Of a stretch of DNA of 64,000 nt, positions 34,816 to 48,206 are shown in pieces. The DNA comes from Membranipora membranacea (lineage: Eukaryota > Bryozoa > Gymnolaemata > Cheilostomatida > Membraniporidae): contig OU612071.1 of the NCBI GenBank assembly GCA_914767715.1, positions 12,755,493-12,819,492 on the forward strand. Direction: 5' to 3'. The translations under genes and the position numbers were made by a program. The notes under the pieces were generated by a model that was given only the letters and a program-made list of their open reading frames with translations, was not told the origin of the DNA and searched no databases. Numbering within the stretch: position 1 is the stretch's first letter; the number at the start of each line of letters is the position of its first letter.

Positions 34816-36990
34816 GACTTAGTGTAGAAATATAAATACATGTATAAATTACAAACTGAGGCCATGGAGCTCCATATACATAAATTTTGAAAGACTGATG
34901 ACTAAAATAAAAAAATTTAAAAAAGACAACTCCTCTGTTCGATGATTTGAGGTCGAAGCTAAAGAGTACTTCATAAAAAAGGGGGGATTTATGACATAAC
35001 AATAAATCTTGTTGTTACACAGTTCATAGCAACCCCTCCACTGACATTTTTAGATTATATGCGGTGCTATAATATCATCAATGGCCTATCAACACTCCTT
35101 TTAAAACATGAAGGGCATTAGAGAACTGATCTATCGCCGATTGGAGTGGGAAACCCCTAGGAACTGACAAGAGAATAATACTCACACTCACTGTTATTTT
35201 GTTGAGCTAGGCTGGTCATCACTGCAATTTGTGTCAAATAGAGAGTACGATATGACAGCATGACTTTGGCAAACAGTTGGTTCGCTATCATTTACCAAAA
35301 TCAACTTTGAGCAAATTTTCTTATATTTCGAAGTGCCTTACTTGAGCCGACGGTTTAGAATGTGAGCGACCTCAAATGATTTTATTTACCAGTTGCAAAT
35401 GACCAACACACTATTACCTTTCAAATGGAGAAGAGAAACACTGCGGGTAATAACCAAAGGCGCTGCCGGCAAAAGGCAAAGTGATAAAAGTACCCGTAAG
35501 ATCATGTCAAAGTTAGTTGATATTTTTGTGACCCGAAATAGTTGCGATGAGCCCGTGTATCACCGTGTATAACTATCATTAAAGCGCAACTTTTTTGTCT
35601 AGCCGTGTAGAAAACTCACTGCACTAATGTATGTTTGAATGTTACGATATTTTAAAGCTATTATAGGTGTCATTGAAAGAGTTTCACAAGGTCATTCATT
35701 CTATAAAGGAATTCTTAACTTCTTCAAGGATTCTCAAAGAGCGGAAAGCATTTCAGTCATCAATAATGTCAATACAAAGCCAGCACAAAAAATCAGGCTG
35801 ATTCAAATCAGATTAACCATTCATTGTGGAACACTCACTCACTTCGGCGATTAACTCAAAAATCTGGACCGGAAACAACTGTCATAGGCGCATTTCATCA
35901 GGGACCATAGAGAAACCCGTGTATCTTTGTTTCTAATTCAACACATAGCTTAGCATATGCCATCATGATCTGTTTCAAATGCTCAAACAGAGGCTCGGCT
36001 GCCCAGTGTCTCATATATACATTATAGATAGCCCTGTCTCAGTTCTGGCTCCATCTGATACTGTGCCATTGGTATCACCAGTGTCTGTACCTACACCAGT
36101 ACCAGCTCCCATTCCTGATATTCTGGTACAGTTCAGTTAAGTTATACTGGTTTCTCATATCAACCAACTCTACAACCCCCTACGACAGCGCACTCTGTCC
36201 GAGATTCAGATTAGTCAGATGACTCCCTTGTTCAGAGTAGGCAGTTTTATGACCAACAGCTCTCTACTCCATTTGCAACTGGTAAGTTTTATCCGACGGA
36301 ACTAAGTGCATGGACTAAAATAGTGAAATGCAGAAAGCTAGCTTTTGACTATGCCAAGAGAAATGATACCGCAAGATCAACCAAGCGGACCAAGACCTCA
36401 TGGCTGGTAAGCATTTCGATAAAATCACCATCGAACCATCTATTGAAAAGCATAAATTCTCTCGATATATGCAATCTCAAATACTCAGAGGGTAAAGTGA
36501 AATAATCTTTATTTGTTTGTGATTGTTTATTCTTTGGTTCAAATTTGTTTTTCAACTTCGTGATCAGAAGCAAGCTCTTGATTCGGACAGTTGGTGCTAC
36601 TTCGCTGATGCGTCCAACAGCTTTAGCAAAGTAGCGGTTACCGGATTTTTTGAGAAGCTATTGGACATCATGATGAAGTATTTTCAACATATTTGCTGAT
36701 ATATTGAATAGGGACTAAAACTCACAACAATTTTGGATGAAATCTGACTGATGTGTAGGCTAGAGCCATTATAAACAATTTGAGATTTTCAAATCGTTGT
36801 CATTTTGTAGCAGGTATAAATTTGTTCCTCAAGATATATATATGGATGGATGGGTGGATGGATGTGTATTTGCAAGTCTGAGCCACATACCTCTGTTTTA
36901 TAAATTTCCTATAGTAGGTCACAGGGCTAAAATGTAAAACAGTGACCAGTCTATACATTAGACACACTTTCCCATGATGTTCAATGCTAG
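34816..36990. other. Intergenic, no assignable gene
   Basis: Positions 36030-36130 (plus) read a Pro/Val-rich stretch (SPVSVPTPVPAPIPDI) and 36290-36410 reads FYPTELSAW then LAFDYAKRN before a donor-like GTAAG. These could be exons of an unknown gene or transposon relic, but a stop lies between them and no domain is recognised. A TGGA tetranucleotide run lies at 36840-36866. Confidence 0.35.
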
Positions 36991-37005
36991 TTGATACGCT
37001 CTGAG

Positions 37006-37115
37006 ATGTCTGACACTAAATGCTGATAAAAGACACATTGCCTTTCTCACGCTAAAGGGTTTTTATGTGGAACTCATGGGTACTAAGAGTATTCAGGTCG
37101 CTGCGGAGTGTTGAG
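37006..37115 (+). promoter_or_regulatory. Gene B promoter / 5'UTR block with GC donor
   Basis: Same block as copies A, C and D (TGACACTAAATGCTGATAAA, TTTCTCACGCTAAAGG, TTCAGGTCGCTGCGGAG), but the exon end reads TTGAG|GCGAG instead of GTGAG/GTAAG. Confidence 0.65.
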
Positions 37116-37531
37116 GCGAGATGGACTATATGGATATTTTATACAACTTTTATAAAACCTTTTATAAAGTTTGTTCTTGTGCAGTGCAATGGTAAACTTA
37201 CCTTGCCTGCTTTTACTTTTTTTCTTAAATAGTTTGATGTCGGGTCAAGCTTATGCCTTTCAGTTGCATTTAAACAAACATCTGTACTAGCTTGTATATG
37301 AGCTGTCATTCCTGAAGGAATGGTCCAACTGAGTTGACCTCGCTAAATAGACCGCAAAATTGGTCTTGGTCAAGCTGAAGTTTTAGGAATTTGCAGCCTG
37401 GATTCAGACTCATGTGGACGAAACAACTCTCATCAATAGCCAATTAAGTACCAACAAATCATGTGGAAAACCGAAACGCCATCAACTATGAATGTTGGTC
37501 CTAATTTTATTTGTACATTGTATTGTTTTAG

Positions 37532-40500
37532 ATTGATATTCTGTAGTGACACATGCAGCATGATGAATATTCTTCATCTTTGTGCAGTACTACTACTACT
37601 GCTACTTAATTCTGTGGCATCCATTACTGGTCGTCATACAGAAACTATGGATGCTGGAATGACTCCCAAGGAGAGGAGTTTATCTGAATAAGTAACAAAG
37701 CAGAAGCAGGCAGTCTCAGTCATCACAGAGGAGACCAAGGGAGAATTCAATGATTTTCAGGAGGCAGTAAGTAAATACAACCAGCAATAAGTTTCAGGAG
37801 TGTTTGATACTGGGCAGTATTAGACTGTCGCTGTGCTTAACTAGAGCATTCAACCACATGGCCTAGTCTGATTGGGAATTGGTTACAAGGAATAAAAGGA
37901 GATATTACTTTGTGGTGCATCAAGTGTAAACATGATTATTGGGCATATCTCCCCAGCTTATGCACTTTGTGACCTTGTAATGGCATGAATATCTAATTGG
38001 AGCTCATCCGAAGCTGCTGTTTTAGTTTGAGTGCAAAGGCTATGCTGTCCTTGTTGGCAATAGTTGAATTCACGTTAGAAGTCACTACTACCTCTCTTGT
38101 GACATATCAACATCAAAACAAAACGAGCTAAGGGAGTGGGGCGTGCATTTAATTTTAGAATACATAGTTTTGATCATTTCACTTTTAAAAATAGCTGATG
38201 ACAAAAGATATGAATAAAGATGATGAATGTAACACTGAGATAGCCAGAAGACAAATCAATCTCAACGCTGTGCTTGACGATGAGAGACGAGAGCAGCTGA
38301 GTAATTTACTCAGTAATAGTGGAATCTCTGTTGATGGTGAGTATATAGGAATATTAACCTCAGGGAGCTGTCAATACCGTTTGCCTAACCATAAGTCCTC
38401 GTTTTGGTAAGCCTTTCTTCATTTGAGGCTCAGGGAAGCGTTTCTGTATGTCAAGTAAAGGTTATTTTGACCACAATGAAACTCGGTAACACGATGGTCT
38501 GAAACTGTTTTTTTCACTTGATGTTGTGATTCTAGATTTTCGATTGCAATTCAATTCAAAATTAACGACATTACCGAAGGGGAAAGACGGTATTCCCGGA
38601 GAAACGGGAGAGCCTGGTCCAGTCGGTCCTCCAGGTTACTGCTCTAAATATGACTGTCAAGCTAAAGTTATGATTTCTGTATCTGATTGGGTTGTACGTA
38701 CATGCCCAAAATACCTCACATAGGAGTTTTGGTAGGGGAGACAGTCTCGAAAATCATATACAATGTTTACCCAGGAGTGCTATGAATTTTTCAGTATAAA
38801 ACTATTGCTTTGGTGATTGTCTTTAATATTCAGTGGTTTTTCCACTGCACGAGGCGCACGCTAGAAAGGGTTGACCCCTGCAGAATCAGAAAACCACCAT
38901 GATCGTAATTTTTTTGATAATGTAATTCATGGGTCCTGACTTCTCGCCTTTCAATCATTATGATTATTCATTTGATGTATTCATGAATTGAGCAGAAACG
39001 TCCTATTGTCAATGTAGAGCAGAGCTAGCTTTGTTACGCTGCCATGTTTTGTTGGCCGCGGCAGCTTAACAAGGCTAGACCGCTCATTTTGCAATCCACC
39101 ACCTCTCATTCCGTACAAACTTTAATCCTTCTGAATATAAATGTTTACCAGGACCAGCATCATACAGGACCTTCTGGAGTCAGGAGAACGTGGACAGCTA
39201 CATCAGGGTCACCAATCTACCTGCACTGACAGAGCTGACTGCCTGCTTTTATTTTGAGCTGTGTCACGATGATCCGCTTGACATTCTGAGAACCAACACC
39301 TTGAACAGGAACATGTATTGTTATTCAAACTGTCCATTGAGATTTTGTGATTTCAAAACGCTTTTGATGTCTTGGCTTTTCACAAGGCACATGCCCCAAA
39401 ATTTTCTGGTAGTTCTTGTATTTATTATCTAGAATGAGTGTTAAGGTTCGGATTGGTATTCGGTATTGAATTCGTCGGACAGAATTAAGTCCTCTCTTCA
39501 TTTTATTACTAGGTCTTATTTGACAAACTTTTAACTGCCCCTGCAAGCCCAAGCTTATGTCGGGTAGTGTTCCTATACTTGCCCGCCGTGACAGGCTACA
39601 CTTTTTGAAAAGGTTTAGATGGGGATCTTTACACCGCATGCAAACACACAGTAGATCTACCGACATAAAAAGACCTGGCTAGGATCGTTGGATAACCAGT
39701 GCAAATTCAGAAATTTCATCTGGCACCGAGATTCAAACTCTATGGAGTGTTATCCTTTTTTCAAGCTCTTGTTCATTGGGAGGGTAGGCCTAGATGTTGC
39801 CTCCTTTGATGTTGCTTTCAATTCGTAAAATAATTGTTGTATATTACTTTCTTGTCAATTCCATGAATGTGTATCAATGTTATCAAGTCAGTGGCAAACT
39901 GCTGGACCTTTTAACGGGGTAACAGTGGTTATATTACAGCCTGTTTCTCTCTTTCAGATAACCATACCGGTAACGCATTCCTCATTTGCCTTTATCAAGA
40001 AAATGGTGTGCACCCTTTCATGAATTTGGATGGGGACCCACAGAAATTCACTGCAGGTCTAGCAGATTTCGGAGAAGTTTATCGACATTGTTTTGTATGG
40101 GAAGTGGGGAGTACTCTCAAGGTAAACACTGAACAGGAGGTTTAACCGTTTTATTTCTGGCAATATGTTTCATAACGTATCGAGTATCGGTTTCCCTCAG
40201 CAGGTAATGAAAGTTGTGTGGAATACTTTATCTCCATACCTATTGTGATTTTGGAAGCTTCAAGACATGCCAGAAGAAAGAAACATTTTTGGTTTTTGAG
40301 AATGAACTATACTCCGCAACACACATGTGAAAATAAGACAGTCTGAAGGCACCATCCACATAGATACAAAGTGACCTTGTATATTTGTGGGAAATCCTTA
40401 GTACAGATGCTTGTGTTTATGTTTCAGTGGTTCTATGATGTAAAGCAGCCTGGTATACTGAAGTTAGTAGGAACTATACTCAGCACTGGTACACATGATA

Positions 40501-41280
40501 TCAGGTCTGGGAGCGCTTTAGTTCTCCTTCACGATCAGGACAGTGTCAGTGAGTTGACCTCATTCATATCCATGGAACAGCTCAATACACCCTACAATGG
40601 ATATTTGCTTTACAACCCTATAACTACTATAAAAAACTTTCGGGGAGGGGATGAGTCATAATTCAAGGCTAATTAATAAATAAATAATAATAAATAATAC
40701 CATTATTTTTATTACCAGCTATGCTAGTCTGGGTTATATTACAAATCATTTCATTCTCTGCACAGACATCATTGTATTTCCACAGTTTTTCTACTCATTT
40801 CCACCGAAATTCCACCTGTTTCTGAAAACTTTATTAGACGTTTCTCAAGAAGTATACCATATTAGGAATTTTGGGTAGACATCCTACCTGCAACCTGCAA
40901 CCTGCAACAAAATCATCTGTTGTAAGAATGTGTTTGAATAATCTTGAGATTACCCACAGCTTCCTAATATCAAGTTTTTCTCTTTCACAGTAGGCGCACT
41001 TGACAAAAATCAGATGGTCTCGGGTAAGATAGCAGATTTCCAGATGTTGGACAGAGCTTTATCCAACAAGGAAGTTCAAGCTCTGGGCTGTGATGAAAAA
41101 TGAAGCCTGGTTACCTTTGAAGACTTCGATAACGTTGGACTTGGAAAGTTTCAGCAGGGAGGAGACTTCCAATGTGCAGCTTCCACTTTGAATGCTCTGA
41201 ATAGTGTTGGTTATAATGACATCCCAATCAACATTATTATTGAGCAATACTTTGGTTCCAACTAATAAACTATTTGAATC
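37532..41280 (+). pseudogene. Gene B: collagen-stalk pentraxin pseudogene
   Basis: All seven exons are recognisable: 37532-37766 (ATG 37560), 38195-38336, about 38530-38670, 39152-about 39313, 39958-40121, 40428-40548 and 40991 onward. Lesions, in order: GC at the 5'UTR donor; a TAA at 37689-37691, where copies C and D have a Glu codon; a 9-nt in-frame loss in the coiled coil; the exon 3 donor changed to CT; the 3' part of exon 4 replaced after NTLNR; TGA at 41101-41103 in the last exon; and the family stop lost. The collagen triplets (GKD GIP GET GEP GPV GPP) and the calcium-loop-like LHDQDSV remain. Exon 5 has a 12-nt in-frame insertion at its acceptor. The 3' AATAAA persists at 41264-41269. 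Any product would end inside the coiled coil. Confidence 0.88.
39490..39745 (-). mobile_element. tRNA-derived SINE, copy 3, in gene B intron 4
   Basis: The reverse complement shows TCCTAGCCAGGTC, CTACTGTGTGTTTGCATGCG, AAAGATCCCCATC and CACGGCGGGCAAG, as in the 15.6 kb copy. The head is diverged. Confidence 0.75.
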
Positions 41281-43300
41281 CACCTGTGAAATTCCTTGAT
41301 GGCTGCGGAAGCGAAACTTGTTCCGAGCTGGTTAATTGTTATATGAATTATTTGATATTTGGCAGTCGGACCACATTGGTACAATTGATATTGTATGAGT
41401 TGAATAATGTAGTCAATAGGAGTTTGCAAATACCAATGTAAGGCCTAGCGGTACCATATTCAAATCATAATCGGACAGTAGTTGAGGCTGCATTATTATT
41501 TTGGCTATGATGCTGTAAGTCTGACAACTTGGCAAGCCTGGTCTCTGCTAGGAGATAATAATAATCATATATTGCAGTCGGTCAGGGCTGACTCGCACTC
41601 AGGTGCAAGTGCAGGAAGTGTTTTATAATGTTGACTAGGTTTCCAAGCAATTACTGTCACTCACTAATTACTGGCAGCTGTAACTCAGTGTGAAGCATAC
41701 CAGCTATCAAGGATGAAGCAGCTGCAGCTGGTTTCAGCATCATTGTGCATTTTATAGGAGGGTTTAAAACATACTAACACGACGATCAGCAACAAAGTCA
41801 GGTTGTGTTATGTGGAATCCTCAATCTGTAAGCAACCGCTCACTGCTTCAGATCCGGAGGGATGGTATAATGATATGCTGGCCATCTGAAAGAAACATCA
41901 TGATTTAAACTGGTTGCCCAAGCGCAAGGGTGAAGAGTATTGCTGCGGTCCCAGGTGTGGACAAAAACCAGTCAGTGACGCCATCCGTTGTACTATGGTT
42001 GTCATCTTGTGGAGCGAATAATTGATATTGATGAGTACAACTTCATAGCCACGAGCCACTATACATACTGAGCTGAGGAATAGAGTATACTCGGAGATTT
42101 ATATTTTTTTTAAACTATCGTACCTTTATATATAGAGCATATGAATTTTTTGCGCATTCCAATTTTAAGATTTGGATGAGCGAGGACGCTCATGTTTTAA
42201 AAGCTGGGTGTATGTTATATCTGTAAAGTGTCATTAGTGGTTTCCTAAATGTAACCAGATGACATTTTAATTACGCTGGTCGTGATGAGATATTACTATG
42301 GTAACCATTCCATTTCAATCAAAGACCAGGCACCTAGCATTTCTAACTAATTGATGATTCATCGTTAATGTATTTTTGCCACATCATTTTAACTGGCAGT
42401 TGTGAACGTGGAATAGAGAAGAATAGAAGCATTAACAACAGCTCGCTCTTTCCCTTATTTCCATCTCACCATCTTGCGATCCAACTCACAAAGCACTCTT
42501 CCACGTTATTTGCCTTTTATTTTATTATCTTAAAACACAACTTGACATACAATGCAATACATGAAGAGCACTTTGGCACTATAATAACACCCCACAGATA
42601 TCCAGATACACGCTAATTTTCAGTGATACTAAACTAGTAAGTATGTTTTTATGTGTGTATGATCAAGGGGTAACAGGTCATCCTTGGTAGTCACAAGTAC
42701 CTAGCACTGGCAAGGTTTCCAGTCTTGAGAAAATTACGAATAGTCTATGTCACATGGTCAGTCTATTTATGGTTGGAGTTGTTCTCACCTGTCTGAAATA
42801 AGAATTCTTCATTGGTGTTTTCTGTCTGAACAGTGTGATACTTATTTTAGGCAATATGATTTTGAAGAAGAAATAACATGAAGTTGATAACAAGATGCTG
42901 CTGATTGTAAAGCAATTTTCAAATTCAAGATCACAACTATCTAGTCATTAACAAAAAGCCTGGATTATGGCCAGTAAATCAATGATAGAATCATTGCTAC
43001 TACACCTTCAAATGACCATGCGTTGCCCCACAACTATGTGCCTCATTTCAGCTGTATATGGTGTCCTTCCTACGATTATTATTAAGTCTATGGTGAGGTG
43101 ATATACGTATCCAAAGAATTAAATTATATTAGCACACCCTATCCAATTAAAACACTCAACACAGCGGCTGATCTGTCCCTACAAGCTTGCAGAATGTAGC
43201 CTGGGAATTTGTCTTGTTTTCAACGGTATAATTTATATCATATAGATTTATGTGGGACTTGAAATACGTGTTCCGATGATTTTCATGCTAGTTGATATGC
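41281..43300. other. Between pentraxin copies B and C
   Basis: The first 400 bp or so resembles the 3' flanks of C and D (TTTGGTTG/GTCAGACAAAC-type blocks). The rest has no recognised gene. Confidence 0.4.
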
Positions 43301-43307
43301 TATGATA

Positions 43308-43416
43308 TGTCTGACACTAAATGCTGATAAAAAACATATTGTCTTTCTCACGCTAAAGGGTTTATATGTGGAACTTATAGGTACTTAGTGTATTCAGGTC
43401 GCTGCGGAGTGTTGAG
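43308..43416 (+). promoter_or_regulatory. Gene C promoter / 5'UTR block
   Basis: TGTCTGACACTAAATGCTGA, then TAAAAAACATATTG, TCTTTCTCACGCTAAAGGG, and TTCAGGTCGCTGCGGAGTG ending TTGAG before donor GTGAGA. It is spliced to the acceptor at 43970-43971. Confidence 0.65.
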
Positions 43417-43999
43417 GTGAGATTGAGTATGTAGTATTTTCTAACACATCAAGTTTATTCTTGTTCAGTGTCATGGCAAACTGACCTTGACTGACTTTTA
43501 CCTTTGTTTTTCAACAGTTTTTAGATCGCTGTGCAAATTCAAGCAGAGTGCAGGACTCTAGCTATTTTTTTGATATTCTCTCACCTCACTGCAATCATCT
43601 TGCTACGGTTTATGCCTTTCAACTGTATGTAAACTTACTGTTTTCCTCAGAAGTCTGCTCTATAGTTTGATCTTTCTGCGCAATCATTGAGATCATGGTG
43701 CAGACATATCTGATATAGGTGAAGTGCGTTTTAGAGCTAAACATCTATCCTACTTGCGTAAGACATCCATGTGGGCTGCCATTTTAGAAAGGATTAGCCA
43801 ACAATATCTCAACCATATTGGTCAAGTCTATCGGAATTGGGGGCTATCGGCAGTCTGAATTCAGAAAAGCTTTGGATCATATGAAACAACAACTCTCATT
43901 ATGAGCAAACTAAAGCCTTGTGGAGTCAGAATCTTGCTCCTTGGTATCATGTGTACATTTTATTGTTTTAGATTCCTATTCAGTAGTGGCACAAGCAAC

Positions 44000-46900
44000 A
44001 TGAGGAACATGCTTCTTGCGTGTGCAGTATTACTGCTACTTGGTTCTGTGGCATCCATTTCTGAACGTCACATAAACAGTATGGAAACAAGAATATCTCG
44101 ATTAGAGAGAACAGTCTCTGAAGAAGTGACAGAACTGAAGCAGACAGTATCAGTCATCTCTGAGGAACTGGCAGAGACCAAGAGGGAATTAAAGTATTTT
44201 CAGGAGGCAGTAAGTAAAAGCAACCAGCATCAAATTTAATTTCATTGTACAGTATTGGACACGGGCGTGTATTTGATTGGGCCATTCCGATTGGGTATTA
44301 GTTACAACAAATAAGGGTACATTGCCATATCCAGTGAAAAATTTATCCTTTTGTTTTTTTATCCAGAAAACGAAAAAGGATGATGACGTAAGTAACACGG
44401 AGATGGCTAAAAGACAAATCAATCTTAACTCGGTACTGGATGATGAAAGACGCGAACAACTGAGTAATTTACTTAGTAATAGTGGTATTTCTGTTGATGG
44501 TGAGTATTTAGTGTATATACATGCCTATTCTGCATGTAGTAGTCTCTCAACCGCCTATTATTCTCCGGGAGCTGTCTCTACCATTGCTATAACCAAAGCC
44601 CTGGTCTCTAATCCAATGCATGCCAAGTTCAAGCGTATTTTGCTAACAATCATGTTCCGTGTGTGGATGTTGAGAAATGTTTCTTGTTGGAGATTATTCC
44701 ATTTCTCTACAATCTAGAATTAGCAACATTACTGAAGGGAAAGGACGGTATGCCTGGAGAAACAGGAGAGCCTGGTCCGGTGGGCCCTCCAGGATACTGC
44801 ACCAAGTCTGACTGTCAAGGTATGGTTGTATGTATTTTATATTTTACTTTCAATCCAATATGGCTATATTTGATAGACATGATTGTTTAGTTATTGCTAG
44901 CCAGTTTTTTTTTGTTCCTGAACCCATCCCCTACCCGGCAAAAGAGAAACATTGCTTCGGTCCTGTTATATTGTGTTTCAATCTGAGTGTCTCTGTAGTC
45001 TGGGGAAGCTGCTCCAACCTCAGGCAGAATGTTTTACTAACTGGTATCCTATCAAATAAATATACAGTACCTCTGTGTACCCTGTTCCAATGCTTTTAAT
45101 ACTTGTCACTTAGCTTGATGCTTTCACAAACAACGTCCAAACCATTTATGAGCGATCATGAAAATGGGATTTGGCTACATTTCGGATGGGGAACATGCTG
45201 ACACAACTGGTTCAACACAAACATAAACCATTGTGAATATAAATGTTTAACAGGACCAGCATCATACAGGACCTATTGGAGTCAGGAGAATGTGGACAGC
45301 TACATCAGGGTCACTAATCTACCTGCACTGACTGAGCTGACTGCCTGCTTTTATTTTGAGCCGAGCCACGATGATCCGATTGATGCACTGAGAACCAACA
45401 GCTTGGGCAGGATGCAACACCTTATCAGCATTGCCTCTCCAAGTAAGCAAGTCAATCCCAGCATATATGGTTATAAATTTGCAACATTTGCAAAGTTTGT
45501 GAGGTATGTTACTTCGATGCGTTCATTGGTTATCCAGGGTATCGTTTGTTTTGTTGCGCCGGCCTTAGGGAATTCGGTAACGCTATTTAATCTCATGCCA
45601 CAGTACACATGAGTAATACCAGTTTAATTAGCACTAAGAACAGATCATGAAGGCATAAAGCATAATCTCCATTTCTTTATTCTTCCTATTTGGTGTCAAA
45701 ATTGTTTTCAAGCCATTCCTCATTGACAGGAGGGTATGACAATGTGTTGTACCTTTAGAAAGAAGCTGTTGCTGTTATTTGTTAAATCATTGTTGTATGT
45801 AATATGTAGTTCAAGTTTGATCCAATTTGCCGGCAGTCCAATCATTCCCATTCTACTTGTGAGACGCCAGCAAAGCGATCAAGAACTTTTATCTATGTAG
45901 TAGGAGTTGCACTGTTTACTACCTCTTGTAACAATTAGTAATTCATACTCAAAAAAGGGCAGGGGAGGCAAGTTGCTAAATGTATGACTCATGTCAGTAA
46001 AATTTTAGCAGACAGTTTTGTGTATAAAAAAAACATTAAAATTTGACAAATTCATGTGTCTCGTTTCATTTACTGCATTCCCTTAGTGGTATCAATCCAC
46101 GTTCAATTGCCTATATTTTTCAAAACGAATCCTGCTGTACATCACTGACTTTTTAATCTTGCATATAACCTTTGTATCGTAAGTAAAAAAGTGTATGGTC
46201 AATCAAGTGAGTCAACTCCTCAATCTATAAAGTTATAGTTTGTTACAGTTGTGGACATTTTCTAAAATTTCTCAGCTCCCATGGCACATTTTGTAAAACA
46301 AAATCAAGATTTGAAAACCTCATACTTAGTCCCATACAATAAGATACCATTAAACTGCTGTAATGTCAAACAAATTCAAGTGTCCACCAACTGTCCACAT
46401 GGCATCGGACAACTCCAACGATTAGGACGAAAGTTCATGATCCCTTTTGCCGGCGGCTCTCAACCTAAATGCAGGCAAATTGGATCATGCTTGATCTATG
46501 TAATATGTATCTGTCTCGTCATAATATGTGGATCAATGAGGACTGAATTTTATTGCGGATTCAAACCTCGGCCAATCAGTGTCAAACTGCTGGGTGTTCA
46601 AAATAGGTATGAAGGGTGTTATTTCAGGCTGAGGCAGAATACTCTCTAACAACCTTCGCTTCTCTCTTTCAGGTCAAGATAACGCTTTCCTCATTAGGCT
46701 ATATCGAGGAAACGGTCACCCTGTTATGGATTTGTTTGGGGACCTACAGAAATTCACTGTAGGTCTAGGAGCTTTTGGAGAAGCTCATCGACATTGTTTT
46801 GTGTGGAAAGCGGGGAGTACTCTCAAGGTAACCACTGAACAGTAGTTTAATCGCTATATTTCCGGCAGTATTTTTCGTAACTTATCAAGTATCGGTTTCA

Positions 46901-48128
46901 CTCAGATGGTAATGAATAATGTGTAATATTTTATCTCCACACCGATATTGATCATTGCAGCGACAAGACAAGCCAGAAAAAATGAAATATTTAATATTGT
47001 AAGTCATTGTTTTCACTGGCTGATGGGTTTTGGTTTGTTGTTGTGAAGATTTGTCCGTTCATTTTGAAAATTGTTTGCTGATGCAACAGCATCCAACACA
47101 CCCAACCTAAAAAGATAAGTCCATATTGTTGGACTGAATCCAAGTCATTATCACAAAACCAAGCAAATAACAGTCAGGACTCTTGTGCCAGAGAGGCACC
47201 AAGTGGCTATGAGTATTGTGGCCTTAATATGACGTGATTATTTGAAGTCATGTAAATGGTAGACATAATGTTCCAAGGCATTCCTTTCTATAAGCTCATA
47301 TATGTTCATATTTAAGTGGTTCTATGATGCAAAGCAGCCTGGTATACTGAAGCTAGCAGGAACTATTCCAAGCACTGGTACACATGATATCACATCTGGA
47401 AGCGCTTTAGTTCCCCTTCATGATCAAGACAGTGTCGGTAAGTTTATTTCGTGCCTAATGGACAGCCGAATACAACCTTTCTTGTTTATTTGCTTTACTA
47501 CCTTACAGAAGTTATATTTAAAATCAACGGAGGGTTGAGTCCTTATTCTGAGTAAGAGTATTTGCCATGGGAATAAGCTTTTACAACTAACTTTGCTTGG
47601 TTGTATAAAAATACTTTTCACATTTTTCACAGACATCATTTTACTCCCACATTTTTACTACCCATTTTCACCAAAGTTCCACCCGTTTTTCCTACATAAT
47701 TAGATGTTTCTCCTGAAAATTTCTCAGCCCCTTCCTGATGAGAGGTCGTATACAGTAAGTGACATTCACTTGCCCAGGAATTCCAGGTAGCCAGACTACC
47801 TGCAACCCTCAAAACATTTTATATGAGTGTGTGATTGAATGATCTTGTTATTTCCTATATTACGCTTAATTTTTTCTCCTCTGAGGATCACCCGTAGCTT
47901 CATGATGTTGGATTTTTTTCTTTCACAGGAGGCTCACTTGATAAAAACCAGATGATCAGGGGTAAGATAGCAGATTTCCAGATGTGGGACAGAGCTTTAT
48001 CAGACCAGGAGGTCCAGGCTTTAGGCTGTGATGAGAAAGGAAGCCTGGTGGCATTCGATGACTTTGATACAGTCGGACTTGGAAAGTTTCTTCAGGGAGG
48101 AGACTTCCAATGTACAGCTTCAACTTAA
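44000..48128 (+). CDS. Gene C: secreted collagen-stalk pentraxin (intact)
   Basis: Exons: 43972-44209 (ATG 44000), 44367-44499, 44718-44819, 45254-45442, 46673-46827, 47317-47437 and 47929-48128. Coding total is 1110 nt, giving 369 aa, with consistent phases 0/1/1/1/0/1. Signal peptide MRNMLLACAVLLLLGSVAS; coiled coil about 25-110, with a heptad-like insert absent from A (SEEVTELKQTVSVISEEL); triplets GKD GMP GET GEP GPV GPP; Cys pair YCTKSDC; pentraxin domain with QDNAFL, CFVW, PLHDQDSVGGSLDKNQM and IADFQMWDRALSDQEV. The calcium-loop-like Asp-Gln-Asp and the later Asp/Gln are kept. The exon 6 acceptor reads TTTAAG where copies A and B have TTTCAG, a weaker tract. Poly(A) signal AATAAA at 48201-48206. 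Confidence 0.88.
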
Positions 48129-48206
48129 AAAGCTCTAAATAGTGATCGTTATAATGACAATTTTATAATGTTAATCATTGAGCATACTTTGGTTCCAGCT
48201 AATAAA

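Noticed and set aside
36323-36505. A gene with LAFDYAKRN
   Set aside because: Single short frame, a stop upstream, no recognised domain; noted only in the intergenic entry.
43901-43999. Upstream in-frame start for gene C (from 43901)
   Set aside because: It runs through the splice acceptor TTTTAG at 43966-43971, and the homologous exons of A, B and D start after that site.
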